Below, piece by piece: positions 36,251 through 47,059 of a stretch of 64,000 bases of DNA (position 1 is the first letter of the stretch; each line of letters begins with the position of its first letter). Source of the stretch: Alopecurus myosuroides. Its lineage: Eukaryota > Streptophyta > Magnoliopsida > Poales > Poaceae. Position numbers and translations under genes: made by a program. Location: positions 236,294,376 to 236,358,375 of the forward strand of contig CM054062.1 of assembly GCA_028641055.1 (NCBI GenBank). Direction: 5' to 3'. The notes under the pieces were generated by a model that was given only the letters and a program-made list of their open reading frames with translations, did not search any database and was not told the origin of the DNA.

Positions 36251-36379
36251 TTGCTATCGTTTATGACAGTTTGGTTTCCGAGATAAAAACCAAAGCGGGG
36301 CGACGCAACTGAATCAAATTGCTGATTTCTTGAACTGTATCGAGCCGCCCGCAGCCCCGACAGTTCAGACTTAGGAGAT

Positions 36380-37700
36380 TTATTGTTCCCGGCGGTCTCC
36401 TTCAAGAGGAGCCGCCGATGAGCTACCATTGGACATTGTGTTGCTACCATCGCCAGATTTCTTAGGCCTCTTCTTCTCTCTCGGTGTGACGTAGCCCGGG
36501 GGTGGTGGTGGAATCAAAGAGTTCCCCCCTCCACCTTCCACACCTGTTGCCAAGTCATTGCTTCTCTCAACATCTGATTCTTTCTCAGTATCATAATTCA
36601 GTTTCTTAGCTACAATCTTGTTTCCAACCTTCTCCTTTGAACCCATATTTAAAGCCATAGGATCTCCTGTTCTCTTCAAAGGGCTTGAAGCCGTGTCACT
36701 GATCTCATCCTCACCGTCATCCATATCTGTCGAACTGCATTTGCGAGCTAGCACATCCACATCACGACCCCTTCCTCTTCCCCCAAATCTTCCTTGCATC
36801 CCTCCTCTAAAAGTATATTGCCCTGTCTGAACCCTCCGTTTTGCTAGAAGCCACTTCCCATACCGAAGAGAATTCCGATCATGCACTTCGTTCTCCGCAC
36901 TCCTCGAGATCATGATCCATGACTCCACATACATCGCAGAAGTAACCATTTTTCTCATATTTCACATGTAGGAGCTCCATCTTGCCTCCCACATTAAGAG
37001 GCACAAAACGGATCAAAGGGCAGTTAACATTGATGCTGGCACTGATTCTCACATAGTCACCTTCAAAATATCTAACAGGTTTCCTATCGACACTCTGAAC
37101 CTTTGCCACACTTCTTGCAAGTTCATCAATAACTCTTGGGACCCTGTAAAGCTCAGGTATGGCATGAATTTGCGTCCGAACATTGGTACGCTTAAGTTTG
37201 GCATCCTTCGAGTTAGAGGCCGTCATACTGAGCAATTACTACCACTAATTTCTTGTATAGCCACGGTCCTTGATTCATTACCTTGTTCCAGTCACCTAGA
37301 AAAAAGAACTTGAAGGCGAAGAGGTTGTCGTCAATCTCCTGAAACTCTGGACCGTGAGCTAGTCCCCCCAAACACCATGCAAGGTATCGAACACAGCCAA
37401 CGCAACGACCGGTTTTCGTGTATGAACTTTCTCAACAGCTAACCACCTTGCCCGTTTCTTCAAATCCAGAAGATCATTCGCACCAATGTACACACCATCC
37501 AACCCCCTTCTCTAAACTCCAGGTTACGCATGGCCCTAGACAGAGCCTCGTCTCCATCTACCTTCTTGACCCCGCTAGCAGATCCCTCGTTCGAGTTCTC
37601 CATCAAGAGTCGGCGAAGAAAACTTCGTCTCGAGATCGGTTTGGACACTAGGCCCAAGCTCCAAGAAGAAAAACCTTACGTCAATCTTCACGAGGGTTGC
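36380..37700 (-). pseudogene. LINE ORF1 (DUF4283-type with CCHC zinc knuckle)
   Basis: Frames 37657-37460, 37235-36879 and 36958-36380 carry successive parts of the ORF1 protein of plant LINEs. The first includes a MENSNEG start region. The middle one has the PLIRFVPLNVGGK block followed by a CX2CX4HX4C knuckle (C-DV-C-GVMD-H-DLEE-C, about 36908-36950). The last is a Ser/Pro/Gly-rich tail with KKRPKK basic clusters. The protein is known to bind RNA in the LINE ribonucleoprotein. At least two frameshifts separate the parts. Confidence 0.75.
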
Positions 37701-37925
37701 CTCCTATATCTCCACCAGCCTGATGCGATCGGAAATTGACTCGAATACGGATAGAATTGAGTAGATCTCACCCCGAAGACGTAGTCGCTAGAGGAGCTAT
37801 AAAACCCTAGAAACCTAGGTCTACGAGGGGAGGTTTTAGATAAATCTTCCTCCAAATCCTTCAATTTGTTAGACCAGCACTATGTGGCATTGATCAATGA
37901 AAACCTTGTCAACCCACCAAACTAA

Positions 37926-38289
37926 TGTTATTTTATGGTGATCCAAATTCATATTCGTATATACTGATAAAGGCCGAACTTCAAGACGTAGTGGAGCCGG
38001 AGTTATTGTACGGTACGAGTCGATACCGAGTTGGAGTTGGATACACAGTTACCGACCTAGTTAGGTCAGGACCGCCTTTATATACCTCTTGTAAGCCGCC
38101 GCACGGGATAAGCCACATATTGTAAATCCCGGCCCGATTGTAACCTCACCCGAAAATAGTGAAGTATTGCTGGCTGGCGCCCGTGGTTTTTTCTCTTCCT
38201 TGTTGGAAGGGTTTTCCACGTTAAAATCTCGTGTCCCCGTTGGTTTGATCTTGCTTAATTTCATCGTTGATTTGCTATTGCGTGTGACA
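37926..38289 (+). repeat. 5' LTR of copia element, with internal deletion
   Basis: 364 bp. TATA candidate TTTATATACC at about 38077-38086. Relative to the 3' LTR it lacks about 91 bp after ccggag (about 38003) and has six bases, ttattg, in their place. Confidence 0.94.
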
Positions 38290-38327
38290 AGTGGTATCAG
38301 AGCACTGTTTCAGATTAGGGATTCGCG

Positions 38328-38825
38328 ATGGCATCGATGAAGTTTGATCTACCGTTGCTGGACTACAAGACGAGGTTTTCTCTGTGGCAAGTAAAGATGC
38401 GTGCGGTTCTGTCGCAAACATCGGATCTTGATGAGGCGCTGGATTCTTTCGGGAATAAGGAAGCCAAGGCTTGGACTGCCGAGGAGAAACGCAAAGATCG
38501 TAAGGCTTTGTCGTTGATTCAGCTTCATCTGTCTAATGATATATTGCAAGAGGTGCTGTTGGAGAAATCCGCGGCTGAGTTGTGGGTCAAGCTGGAATCG
38601 ATCTGCATGTCAAAAGATCTCACCAGCAAGATGCACGTAAAGATGAAGCTGTTCTCGCTCAAGATGCAAGATGGTGGTTCTGTCATGAGCCACTTGTCGA
38701 TCTTCAAGGAGATCGTGTCCGACCTAGTGTCGATGGAGGTAAAATATGATGATGAAGACTTAGCTCTTCTGCTGTTATGTTCGCTGCCTAGCTCTTTTAC
38801 AAACCTGCGTGATACCATATGTTAA
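38328..38825 (+). CDS. Copia gag, N-terminal part (UBN2-type)
   Basis: ATG at 38328, 39 bp after the 5' LTR. The 165-codon product has the copia gag core: [16 protein letters not shown] near the start, [12 protein letters not shown] (about 38578-38613) and the [13 protein letters not shown] block (about 38760-38798) that precedes the nucleocapsid. The frame ends at TAA 38823-38825, while the remainder of gag continues in the overlapping frame from 38819. A one-base deletion near 38819-38821 is the simplest explanation, because copia elements normally encode gag and pol in one frame. Gag forms the virus-like particle. Confidence 0.88.
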   Translation: MASMKFDLPLLDYKTRFSLWQVKMRAVLSQTSDLDEALDSFGNKEAKAWTAEEKRKDRKALSLIQLHLSNDILQEVLLEKSAAELWVKLESICMSKDLTSKMHVKMKLFSLKMQDGGSVMSHLSIFKEIVSDLVSMEVKYDDEDLALLLLCSLPSSFTNLRDTIC

Positions 38826-41800
38826 GCCGCGATGAACTAACCCTCGCGGAAGTTTGTGAGGCCCTGCAGACCAGGGAAAAGATGAAAGTTATGGTGCAGT
38901 CTAACCCATCGTCCTCCAAAGGCGATGCATTGCAGGTTCGAGGCAGACCAGAGCAGCGAGATAACAACTACAACGACAACAACAGAGATAAAAGTAGGGG
39001 CCGTTCAAAGTCCAAAGGACGAGACAAGTTCTGCAGGTACTGTAAGAAAACCAATCACACCATTGATGATTGCTGGAAGGTGCAGAACAAGGAGAAAAGG
39101 AACGGCACATACCAACCGAAAAATAAATCTGACGGTAATGGTAATGGTAATGGTACTGGTAAGGCTGCTGTTGTTGCTGGTGATAATAGTTCGGATGGTG
39201 AATGCTTAGCTGTTTTTACTGCATGTGTTACCCGTGATGATGAGTGGATTCTTGATACTGCTTGTTCGTTTCATATTTGCTGTAACAAAGAATGGTTCAG
39301 TTCTTATGAAGCTGTGCAGACTGGAGATTTTGTGCGTGTGGGGAACGACAACAAATGTCACATTGTTGGCGTTGGATCTGTTCAGATCAAGACCCATGGA
39401 GGGATGACACGTACATTGACGGGAGTGAAACACATACCATCCATGGCGAGAAATTTGATCTCGCTGAGTACCCTTGATTGTGACGGGTACAAATATGCCG
39501 GAGGGGATAAACGCCTGAAGGTATCAAAAGGTTCTCTCATTGTTATGATTGGTGATATGAATTCTGCCAAGTTATATATTCTTAGAGGTAGCACATTGTC
39601 TGGTACTGCTGCTGTTATTACTAATGATGATGCAAGTACAACTAACCTCTGGCATAAGCGGCTTGGACACATGAGTGAACATGGTATGGCAGAATTGGTG
39701 AAGAGAGAACTGCTGAAGAACTGCAATATGAGTAAGTTGCCGTTCTGTGAACACTGCGTGTTTGGTAAGCATAAGAGAGTTAAGTTCAATGCTTCCGTTC
39801 ATAGCACTAAAGGTACATTGGATTATGTACATGCTGATTTATGGGGGCCTTCACGTAAGCCCTCTTATGGTGGTGCTCGTTATATGCTTACTATCATTGA
39901 TGATTACTCTAGAAGAGTTTGGCCTTATTTTATGAAAACTAAGGATGATACTTTTGCTGCTTTTAAAGAGTGGAAAGTTATGATTGAAAAGCAAACTGAG
40001 AGAAAGGTGAAGGTGCTTCGTACTGACAATGGTGGCGAATTTTGTTCGCATGCTTTTGATGATTATTGTGTGCAGGAAGGCATTGTCAGGCACCACACCA
40101 TCCCATACACACCTCAGCAGAATGGTGTAGCTGAGCGGATGAATAGGACGATCATCTCCAAAGCTCGCTGCATGTTGTCCAACGCCCGCATGAATAGGCG
40201 TTTTTGGGCTGAGGCTGCCAACACCGCCTGCTACTTGATCAACAGGTCACCATCCATCCCTCTTGACAAGAAAACTCCTATTGAGGTATGGTCTGGTGAG
40301 TCAGCTGATTATTCACAACTGAAAGTTTTTGGTTGCACTGCCTATGCTCATGTTGATAATGGAAAATTAGAGCCTAGAGCTATTAAGTGCTTATTTCTTG
40401 GTTATGGTTCTGGAGTAAAAGGATATAAGTTGTGGAACCCGGAAACCAAAAAGACTTTCTTTAGCAGAAGTGTTGTGTTTAATGAATCTATCATGTATGA
40501 GGACAGTTTGTCAACTGATGTTATGCCTGATTCTTCTGATGAGGACGAACCACGAGTTCGTTTGCAGGTGGAGCTAGACCACCTGGATGAGGAGGAAACT
40601 GAAATTGATGAGGAGGATATTGTGCCGACCTCACCTCCTATTGTGCAGCAAGAAAATTTGTCTATTGCAGAGCGCAGAGAGAAGAGGAGTAAAGGACCTC
40701 GTACTCGTTTAATTGAGGAATGTGATGTTGTTTATTTTGCTCTAAGTTGTGCAGAACAGGTGGAGAATGATGCTGAACCTGCTACATATAATGAAGCTAT
40801 TGCTTCGGTTGATCGTGACAAGTGGATTGGTGCAATGCACGAAGAGATGCAATCACTTGAGAAGAATGGCACATGGGATATTGTGCGTTTGCCTAAACAA
40901 AAGAAGGCCGTCCGCTGTAAGTGGATATTCAAAAGAAAGGAGGGCTTATCTCCCAGTGAGCCTCCAAGGTTTAAGGCAAGGTTAGTAGCAAAAGGTTTCA
41001 GTCAGATTCCAGGAGTGGATTATAATGATGTGTTCTCACCTGTTGTCAAGCATAGTTCTATTCGTACTTTCTTTAGTATTGTTGCTATGCATGATCTTGA
41101 GCTTGAGCAGTTAGATGTGAAGACTGCGTTTTTGCATGGAGAACTTGAGGAGGAAATATACATGGACCAACCTGAAGGGTTCATAGTGCCTGGTAAAGAG
41201 GATTTCGTGTGCAAGCTAAAGAAGTCTCTCTACGGTTTGAAACAGTCTCCTCGACAATGGTATAAAAGGTTTGATTCTTTTATGATGTCACATGGCTTTA
41301 AGAGGTCTGAATATGATAGCTGTGTGTACATTAAATTTGTTGATGAATCACCTATATACTTGCTGCTATATGTTGATGATATGTTAATTGCTGCCAAGAG
41401 CATGAAAGAAATCACTACATTGAAGAAACAGTTGAGTAGTGAGTTTGAGATGAAGGATCTTGGTCCTGCTAAGAAAATTCTAGGTATGGAAATTTCTAGA
41501 GACAGAAAATCTAGATTGCTATTTCTTAGTCAGGAGAATTATATTAAGAAAGTACTTCATCGATTTAATATGCATGATGCAAAGTCTGTTAGTACTCCTA
41601 TTGCTTCGCACTTCAAGTTGTCAGCATTGCAAAGTCCTACTACTGACAAAGATATTGAGTACATGTCACGAGTTCCCTATGCTAGTGCTGTTGGTTCCTT
41701 AATGTATGCCATGGTGTGTTCTAGGCCTGATTTATCATATGCTATGAGTTTGGTCAGTCGATACATGGCTAATCCTGGTAAAGAACATTGGAAAGCTGTT

Positions 41801-42331
41801 CAGTGGATTTTCAGGTACCTTCGCGGCACATCCAAAGCTTGCTTGAAGTTTGGCAAGACTGGTGAGGGACTCGCAGGCTATGTGGATTCAGATTATGCTG
41901 CCGACTTGGATAAGAGGAGATCCCTCACAGGGTATGTGTTTACGATTAGTGGATGTGCCGTTAGCTGGAAGGCTACCTTGCAGGGTGTTGTTGCACAATC
42001 TACTACTGAGGCTGAGTATATGGCTATTGCTGAAGCATGCAAAGAGGCAGTTTGGTTGAAAGGTTTGTTTGCTGAGCTTTGTGGAGATGATACTTGCTTT
42101 AACCTATTTTGCGACAGTCAGAGTGCAATTTACCTTACTAAGGATCAGATGTTCCATGAGAGAACAAAGCACATTGATGTCAAGTACCATTATGTGCGTG
42201 ATGTTGTTGCACAAGGTAAGCTGAAGGTATGCAAGATTAGTACTCATGATAATCCTGCTGATATGATGACAAAGCCAGTTCCTATTACTAAGTTTGAGCT
42301 TTGCTCGAGCTTAGTTGGTATCATTGCTTAG
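38819..42331 (+). CDS. Copia gag C-terminus-protease-integrase-RT-RNase H polyprotein
   Basis: A 1170-codon frame without stops. Domains in order (approximate residues): gag end with a CX2CX4HX4C knuckle (72-85); protease with [10 protein letters not shown] (143-152, DTA in place of the commoner DSG/DSA); pre-integrase with LWHKRLGHM (about 277); integrase with HADLWGP, TDNGGEF and the Glu in [10 protein letters not shown] (335-500); RT with [21 protein letters not shown] and LLYVDDMLI (about 700-945); RNase H with [17 protein letters not shown] and CDSQSAIYL (about 1030-1165). All catalytic residues looked for are present. The ATG at 38819 is an accident of the frameshift; translation in an active copy would continue from gag. 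Confidence 0.95.
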   Translation: MLSRDELTLAEVCEALQTREKMKVMVQSNPSSSKGDALQVRGRPEQRDNNYNDNNRDKSRGRSKSKGRDKFCRYCKKTNHTIDDCWKVQNKEKRNGTYQPKNKSDGNGNGNGTGKAAVVAGDNSSDGECLAVFTACVTRDDEWILDTACSFHICCNKEWFSSYEAVQTGDFVRVGNDNKCHIVGVGSVQIKTHGGMTRTLTGVKHIPSMARNLISLSTLDCDGYKYAGGDKRLKVSKGSLIVMIGDMNSAKLYILRGSTLSGTAAVITNDDASTTNLWHKRLGHMSEHGMAELVKRELLKNCNMSKLPFCEHCVFGKHKRVKFNASVHSTKGTLDYVHADLWGPSRKPSYGGARYMLTIIDDYSRRVWPYFMKTKDDTFAAFKEWKVMIEKQTERKVKVLRTDNGGEFCSHAFDDYCVQEGIVRHHTIPYTPQQNGVAERMNRTIISKARCMLSNARMNRRFWAEAANTACYLINRSPSIPLDKKTPIEVWSGESADYSQLKVFGCTAYAHVDNGKLEPRAIKCLFLGYGSGVKGYKLWNPETKKTFFSRSVVFNESIMYEDSLSTDVMPDSSDEDEPRVRLQVELDHLDEEETEIDEEDIVPTSPPIVQQENLSIAERREKRSKGPRTRLIEECDVVYFALSCAEQVENDAEPATYNEAIASVDRDKWIGAMHEEMQSLEKNGTWDIVRLPKQKKAVRCKWIFKRKEGLSPSEPPRFKARLVAKGFSQIPGVDYNDVFSPVVKHSSIRTFFSIVAMHDLELEQLDVKTAFLHGELEEEIYMDQPEGFIVPGKEDFVCKLKKSLYGLKQSPRQWYKRFDSFMMSHGFKRSEYDSCVYIKFVDESPIYLLLYVDDMLIAAKSMKEITTLKKQLSSEFEMKDLGPAKKILGMEISRDRKSRLLFLSQENYIKKVLHRFNMHDAKSVSTPIASHFKLSALQSPTTDKDIEYMSRVPYASAVGSLMYAMVCSRPDLSYAMSLVSRYMANPGKEHWKAVQWIFRYLRGTSKACLKFGKTGEGLAGYVDSDYAADLDKRRSLTGYVFTISGCAVSWKATLQGVVAQSTTEAEYMAIAEACKEAVWLKGLFAELCGDDTCFNLFCDSQSAIYLTKDQMFHERTKHIDVKYHYVRDVVAQGKLKVCKISTHDNPADMMTKPVPITKFELCSSLVGIIA

Positions 42332-42427
42332 CCCAAGAGGCTATGTGGCGCCGAAGGTGTTTCCTTTGTGTGTTTCAGGTGAAGGTTCTCATTTATGCTA
42401 CAAGAGGGAATTTGTCTCAAGGTGGAG

Positions 42428-42876
42428 TGTTATTTTATGGTGATCCAAATTCATATTCGTATATACTGATAAAGGCCGAACTTCAAGACGTAGTGGAGCC
42501 GGAGGCGCAACGAAGTCTTGAAGTTGGCCCCACACTCGCCCCGCACAAACGTGGACTGCACGGAGGGGGGTGCGGGGGGCGGCAGCCCCCCGCGGTACGG
42601 TACGAGTCGATACCGAGTTGGAGTTGGATACACAGTTACCGACCTAGTTAGGTCAGGACCGCCTTTATATACCTCTTGTAAGCCGCCGCACGGGATAAGC
42701 CACATATTGTAAATCCCGGCGCGATTGTAACCTCACCCGAAAATAGTGAAGTATTGCTGGCTGGCGCCCGTGGTTTTTTCTCTTCCTTGTTGGAAGGGTT
42801 TTCCACGTTAAAATCTCGTGTCCCCGTTGGTTTGATCTTGCTTAATTTCATCGTTGATTTGCTATTGCGTGTGACA
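42428..42876 (+). repeat. 3' LTR of copia element
   Basis: 449 bp, full length. It carries a G/C hairpin with arms GCGGGGGGC (42572-42580) and GCCCCCCGC (42585-42593) and a 4-base loop, inside the block missing from the 5' LTR. TATA candidate TTTATATACC at about 42664-42673. Confidence 0.94.
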
Positions 42877-43120
42877 ACTAAGACCACCACCAAATACACT
42901 GCATGGCATCTCATGAAAGAATAGAGAGAAGATATGAGACCAACACTAAAAACAGGGAGGAGAGAGGAGAGCATTCTTTGATGCGATGTCCTCTTGTGTA
43001 TTGATCGGTTCCGAAGTCCATTTAAACTGCTTTCTTTGACACCTTCTGAATTGCTGCTGATGGTAGTTTGTAGACACGGGGACACATGTAGTGTTCGAAT
43101 CAGCAGATTTAAATCCATAT

Positions 43121-43173
43121 CATAGTATACTATCTTTTTTTTTTTTTTTTTGCAATCACATAGTATACTATCT
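43121..43173 (-). mobile_element. Minimal retroposition footprint: poly(T) between 15-bp duplications
   Basis: CATAGTATACTATCT occurs at 43121-43135 and 43159-43173. Between them are about 16 T residues plus gcaatca. A poly(A) tail (minus strand) with almost no body, flanked by a perfect TSD, is what an extremely 5'-truncated LINE/SINE insertion leaves. The source element cannot be identified. Confidence 0.7.
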
Positions 43174-43375
43174 AGCAAGTACCAACCAAAGGCTGCTGAT
43201 ACCAGTTCCAGAAAAAAAAGTGTCGTTGATGTATAGTCGCCTCCTATAAACAATGTCTAAGTATAAAACATGTGATGGACATGGTAAACGATAGCAGCAG
43301 AAATTCATAATGGCACCCAACCTCGTATGTTCCTGTTATAATAAACAATTAAAAATAAAAAAGGTAAAAAGATAA

Positions 43376-43622
43376 AAAAAACTGAAAAAATTGGTGATGA
43401 ACATATACAGCTGTGTTACATACGTGCCAAATTTCGTGGTGAAAAAAAAGTGGGCTATGCAAAAAAAAGAAGTGGACAGAATGGGATCTAATTTTTTTTT
43501 CAAACCAGTGATTTTGTCTTTTTCCATAGAGAATAACACCTGTCATTTCCGCATAAAATTTTGGCACGTATGGAGTAATAATATTTGTATAAGTTTATCA
43601 CCAATTTTTTCAGATTTTTATA
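43376..43622. mobile_element. Foldback/MITE-like inverted repeat
   Basis: Arms at 43376-43434 and 43555-43622 are inverted copies. Both contain CTGAAAAAATTGGTGAT and, further in, TACGTGCCAAA. The arms extend with gaps towards a centre near 43490. No TSD was settled. It lies 3' of the serpin stop codon (162 bp away) and may fall in its 3' UTR. Confidence 0.6.
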
Positions 43623-43783
43623 TGAGCTCAGGAGCCACAAGGCCCCTCCCGGATAGTAGTAGGAAATTGCTATTGATTGCTGAATTGTGGATCAAACAAA
43701 GCTGTTGACGGCGAAAATGATTATTCATGATTCACGGGACAGAACACAGCGCACTGATGGAATTGATGTGCATACCACACATC

Positions 43784-45049
43784 CTAGAGCAGAGGGTTGA
43801 CGACCTGGCCTGCAAAAAGCACTACGCCGCTCCGGTCCTCCCTGACGAGGAACAGGAATGGGTGATCTGCCACGAAGTCGATAACTTGAGGCTCCTCCCA
43901 CAGGGAGCAGCCCGCCATCATGTCAGCTTCGGTGGCCGCAGCGGCCATGGTTCCATCCTCGTTGACCTCAACAACGCACTGGTGAAGCACGCTGCCCACC
44001 GCGAGACTCTCCGGGCAGTCGACCATCTCCGCGAAGTCATACGAAGAGCAGAAGGGCCGTTTCAGCCCCAGATCCTTCAGAAGGCTGGACGCCTCCATCT
44101 TGAACGACGCCTTGAACTTGGGGATCCTGAAGTCCCCCACCTCGACCGCTCGCCGTGCAGGGGCGCAGCGGTCCAGGAACCCGGCCGCGTCGGAGCTGAG
44201 CTCGCGGACCAGGGCCTGCAAGCCGTCGCGCTCGTCGGGGAGATAGAAGTGCATGCTGAACTGGTGGTTGCCGCTGCACTGGTAGGGCAGCTGCAGGACT
44301 TTGAAGCCGGGATGGCAGGCGATGCGCTGGCTGTTTTGGCTCGTCATGAACGGCACGCGCACACTGCTGTCGTCGGCCAGGAAGAAGTCGCCGTCCGCGG
44401 TGTCTTGGGGATCGAAGGGGTCCAGCCAGGTGCCGCTCAGGTAGAGCGCATTGCCGACGACAAGGACAGTGTCGCTGTCGAGGTGGCCGTCCGGCATGAG
44501 GTCTCTGATGAGCCCCCCCGTCTTGTCCTCGAACCACCGGTTGATCTCCACTCTCGCCTCCTCAGCCTTTCATTTTGAACCATGTACATCAAAGAATACA
44601 GAGCAGAGGTGATCGGATCTGTAGCTAGTAGAAAATGTTATTATTCCTAGATCACTAGTTACCTTTTCTTGGAAAGGCATGGCTCGAGCCGCGGCCTTGT
44701 ACTGGGAGGCGACCTTGTCCGCAAAGGCTGGCCTAAGCCGGAACGACGAGTCCACCCAAACGCCGACGGCGCACCGCACGTCGGGCTCCGCGCCCTTTTC
44801 CCCAGCCAAAATAGCAGAGGCTACATGGGAGGCGAGGGATGCATGCGCCGTGCCGCCGGAGGGGCCCAGGAAGGAGACGATCTGGTCGAGGGTCTCGCCC
44901 GTGGCACCGGCGGCCAGAAGGACCAGGACGGAATGGAAGGACAGCGGTGAGAGGGCCAGGTTGGCTTTGTCGCTGCCGAGGTGGAGCAGCAGCCGCGTGG
45001 AAAGAGCGGCCAGGTCCCTGACGGCGCCCGTCATGCCCTCCTTATTCAT
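43784..45049 (-). CDS. Serpin (serine protease inhibitor), two exons
   Basis: Exon 1 45049-44663 and exon 2 44566-43784 are joined across a 96-bp GT-AG intron (phase 0, AAG/GTAACT donor, AAAG acceptor), giving 389 residues, the usual length of plant serpins. Start: first in-frame ATG ([10 protein letters not shown]). Family hallmarks: [13 protein letters not shown] in helix [13 protein letters not shown] in sheet A, the hinge [11 protein letters not shown] and the C-terminal block [23 protein letters not shown]. The small-residue hinge (GTMAAAAT) is that of inhibitory serpins, which trap proteases by loop insertion. Aligning from the hinge, P1-P1' would be Gly-Cys in [11 protein letters not shown], unlike the Arg or Leu P1 of well-studied plant serpins. 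No signal peptide is evident, so it is probably cytosolic. Coding DNA is GC-rich, unlike the flanking transposons, and the frame is intact. Confidence 0.94.
44567..44662 (-). other. Intron of the serpin gene
   Basis: 96 bp, AT-rich, donor GTAACTAG, acceptor AAATGAAAG. Both flanking exons read in phase 0 and join the conserved PFQEK and [11 protein letters not shown] segments. One intron at this place is usual in plant serpins. Confidence 0.9.
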
Positions 45050-45254
45050 CGCAGATTCACAATGGTGACCGTGCGGCGGCGCGGTACTGCTCTGCAGCGG
45101 CAAGTCGGGAGGCCACCTCTAGGACGCTGTGAGTTAACTCCTTCCTCAAGAGGCACGGGTGGCTTTTGTGACCCAAGGCGAGGTGTTAATTTGTCTTTGT
45201 TCGGTGGTAGTCCTCGAGAAGTTTCCTGGCCATTAATGATTTGAATCAAAAATG

Positions 45255-45275
45255 GCAATGAATATTTATTGAGTG
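45255..45275 (-). promoter_or_regulatory. Candidate TATA region of the serpin gene
   Basis: The minus strand reads CTCAATAAATATTCATTG here, about 210 bp before the ATG. It is the only TATA-like string in the first 300 bp and is weak evidence. A Harbinger-type MITE begins about 30 bp further upstream. Confidence 0.3.
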
Positions 45276-45305
45276 AAATAATAGCACGCCTTAGCTGTGA
45301 AGTTA

Positions 45306-45590
45306 GAGCATGGTTAATAATAGAGCCGTCTGCTCGCTATAAGGTATTGCCATGTCATTTTATAGCCATCTTATAGCCAACATGTACAATAGTATACTAT
45401 ATGCATGCACTATTTTGTCAACACATGGCCCACCTTACACTCTCACAAAGTGCCTATGAGCACGTGCAAGAGCTGGCTACTATCTTGTAGCCCGCTTCTA
45501 TTCTCTCTCCTCTTCTCTCTCATCCAACTAAGCACAAATATATTATTAAATTCCTTATAGCCCGCTTACATGGCCTTATTGTACTTGCTC
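45306..45590. mobile_element. Tourist/Harbinger-type MITE
   Basis: 285 bp with TSD TTA (45303-45305, 45591-45593) and imperfect inverted ends GAGCATGGTTAATAATAG / GAGCAAGTACAATAAGG. Internal inverted copies of ctataaggta/ccttatag strings fit this superfamily. It sits about 260 bp upstream of the serpin start codon. Confidence 0.75.
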
Positions 45591-45593
45591 TTA

Positions 45594-46803
45594 TATCGAG
45601 GTTGTAATTGCAGCAGACACCCAACATCTTGACCAAATGTGCAAAGCAGTCCAGACTTGCGTCACATGAAACGGCGGTAGTTCTTTTTTCCGAGAAAAAA
45701 AAAACACAGGACAAACTCAAGTCGCTCGCATGCCCTCACCCTATGAACGCGCCCAACACCCTATCCCTATAAGCCCCACGGTCGATCTTAAAATTGATGA
45801 AGTCATTATAGTCGTCTCGCTGTGTTGCATTTCCGCTTTCCACTAAAAGAATATTCCGCCTGTATGCGGCATATATGTATCAAACCTAGCGTCCACCCTC
45901 CTAACCATCCAACCACAGGAAACCGCGATACTTATACTTAGAGTTCGTGATTCACCGGTCGATTTAGTACGAATTGGACACGGTGGATTGTTTTGGCTCA
46001 ATAATTTTGCGGAAAGAATTCTCTCGGAAGCAGAAATCATCGAATAGGTCCTTAGTAACGGGGGCACACATATGTTTTATGGAAACCCCCTTGTTTTGTA
46101 TAAAAAAATCTAGTTCTCCGCGTGTGCGGTTCGTCTCTCAGATATAAGTAGTGTGAGGAAGAGATTTCAGCCCCCTCCTTGAGCACAACGCCGCCATGCG
46201 CTGGACCCGCACATGCGTAGATACACAAAGAGCCGATGTTCCCTCCCCTCTATTCCGTTCCTCCGCATGTCCGGGGTTTAGGTAGGATTCATGGGTACAG
46301 ATGATCAGTAGCGATTTAGGGATTTAGGTTGGGGAAAATTTAGGGTTTGTGTGATAATCATCAATTCTCTCACTCACATGGTATATATTTTTGTAATAAT
46401 TTCCCAATTATTGTCCGATTTAGTAAGAAGCTTGCAATTACTGCCTATTTGTAAGAAACTTGTGGATCGTACCTTGTTATTTTGTCAATTTGAGCAAATT
46501 TCTGTAAGAAAGTATTTACTTTTGGAGTTAATACCCTGTTTCTTTGCGATATTGAGTTTTTGTTTTAGCCATGATTTTTTGGTATGAATTTGAGTAGAGT
46601 TCCAATATGAATACCTTGCGCACCATTTTTTTTTTTTTACCTGCTTAGGTAATCTGCGTAGAGTTTGAGTGTGAAAGTTGTATTTTTTTTACATGTTGTG
46701 TGCTAATGTTGCTTCAACATTGCGTAGTGTGGGAGAGGAGATTCCAAACTTTCTCTGTTGAAATTGAGCACAATTGTTTCTTTCTTTAAATTGGTGTGAC
46801 ATA
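45594..46803. other. Unassigned intergenic sequence
   Basis: About 1.2 kb with short chance frames only. A run of a at about 45699 and of t at about 46628 are simple homopolymers. I see no gene, RNA or transposon end that I can support. Confidence 0.5.
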
Positions 46804-47059
46804 CTCTCTCCGTTCTCGAATAAGTGTACCTCTAGAATGGTCTTGGTCAAACTTTTTAAACTTTGACCAACTTTATTCGAAATAACATCAATATATATGA
46901 TATAAAATTCATGTATTATTAAAGTATATTTGAAAATGGATCTAACGATACCAATTTAGTATCATAAATGGTGTTTCGTTTTCCAATAAAGTTGGTCAAA
47001 CTTTAAAACAATTGACTTCCATAAAAGGAAAACGTACACTTATTTGAGGACGAAGGGAG
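46804..47059. mobile_element. Stowaway MITE (Tc1/mariner)
   Basis: 256 bp with TA duplication (46802-46803, 47060-47061). Ends CTCTCTCCGTTCTCGAATAAG and, on the other strand, CTCCCTTCGTCCTCAAATAAG. Sub-terminal ggtcaaactttaaa strings appear inverted in both halves, so the element can fold back on itself. Confidence 0.88.

Larger units (their letters stand above)
9121..37846 (-). mobile_element. Plant L1-type LINE, split by nested LTR elements
   Basis: A 16-bp TSD TTCCTCCAAATCCTTC flanks it (9105-9120 and 37847-37862). Read on the minus strand, the element starts at 37846, ends at 9121 in an A-rich tail (AAAAAATAA), and is interrupted by an LTR element at 10796-33960, leaving about 5.6 kb of LINE. 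Order: ORF1 with a zinc knuckle, APE-type endonuclease, RT, a zinc-binding RVT region, RNase H. RNase H at the C-terminus is typical of one plant L1 branch. Stops, frameshifts and a mutated RT active site show it is dead. Its length suggests an insertion close to full length. Confidence 0.9.
37926..42876 (+). mobile_element. Ty1/copia element, nearly intact
   Basis: TSD ACTAA (37921-37925 and 42877-42881). Left LTR 37926-38289 (364 bp), right LTR 42428-42876 (449 bp), both TG...CA. PBS TGGTATCAGAGC at 38292-38303 (initiator Met tRNA). A PPT candidate caaggtggag precedes the 3' LTR. Apart from one indel the LTRs differ at one position (38136 against 42721), indicating recent insertion. A single frameshift divides its gag-pol. 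It lies 80 bp from the 5' end of the LINE and about 0.9 kb from the 3' end of the serpin gene. Confidence 0.96.

Noticed and set aside
38819..38825. Programmed frameshift in the copia element
   Set aside because: Copia elements of this type normally use one frame, and no slippery sequence or strong downstream structure was noticed. A one-base deletion or sequencing error is more likely.
43727..44578. 283-codon plus-strand frame opposite the serpin
   Set aside because: It mirrors the GC-rich serpin exon 2 on the other strand. The minus strand has serpin hallmarks, an intron and normal length; this frame has no recognisable domain.
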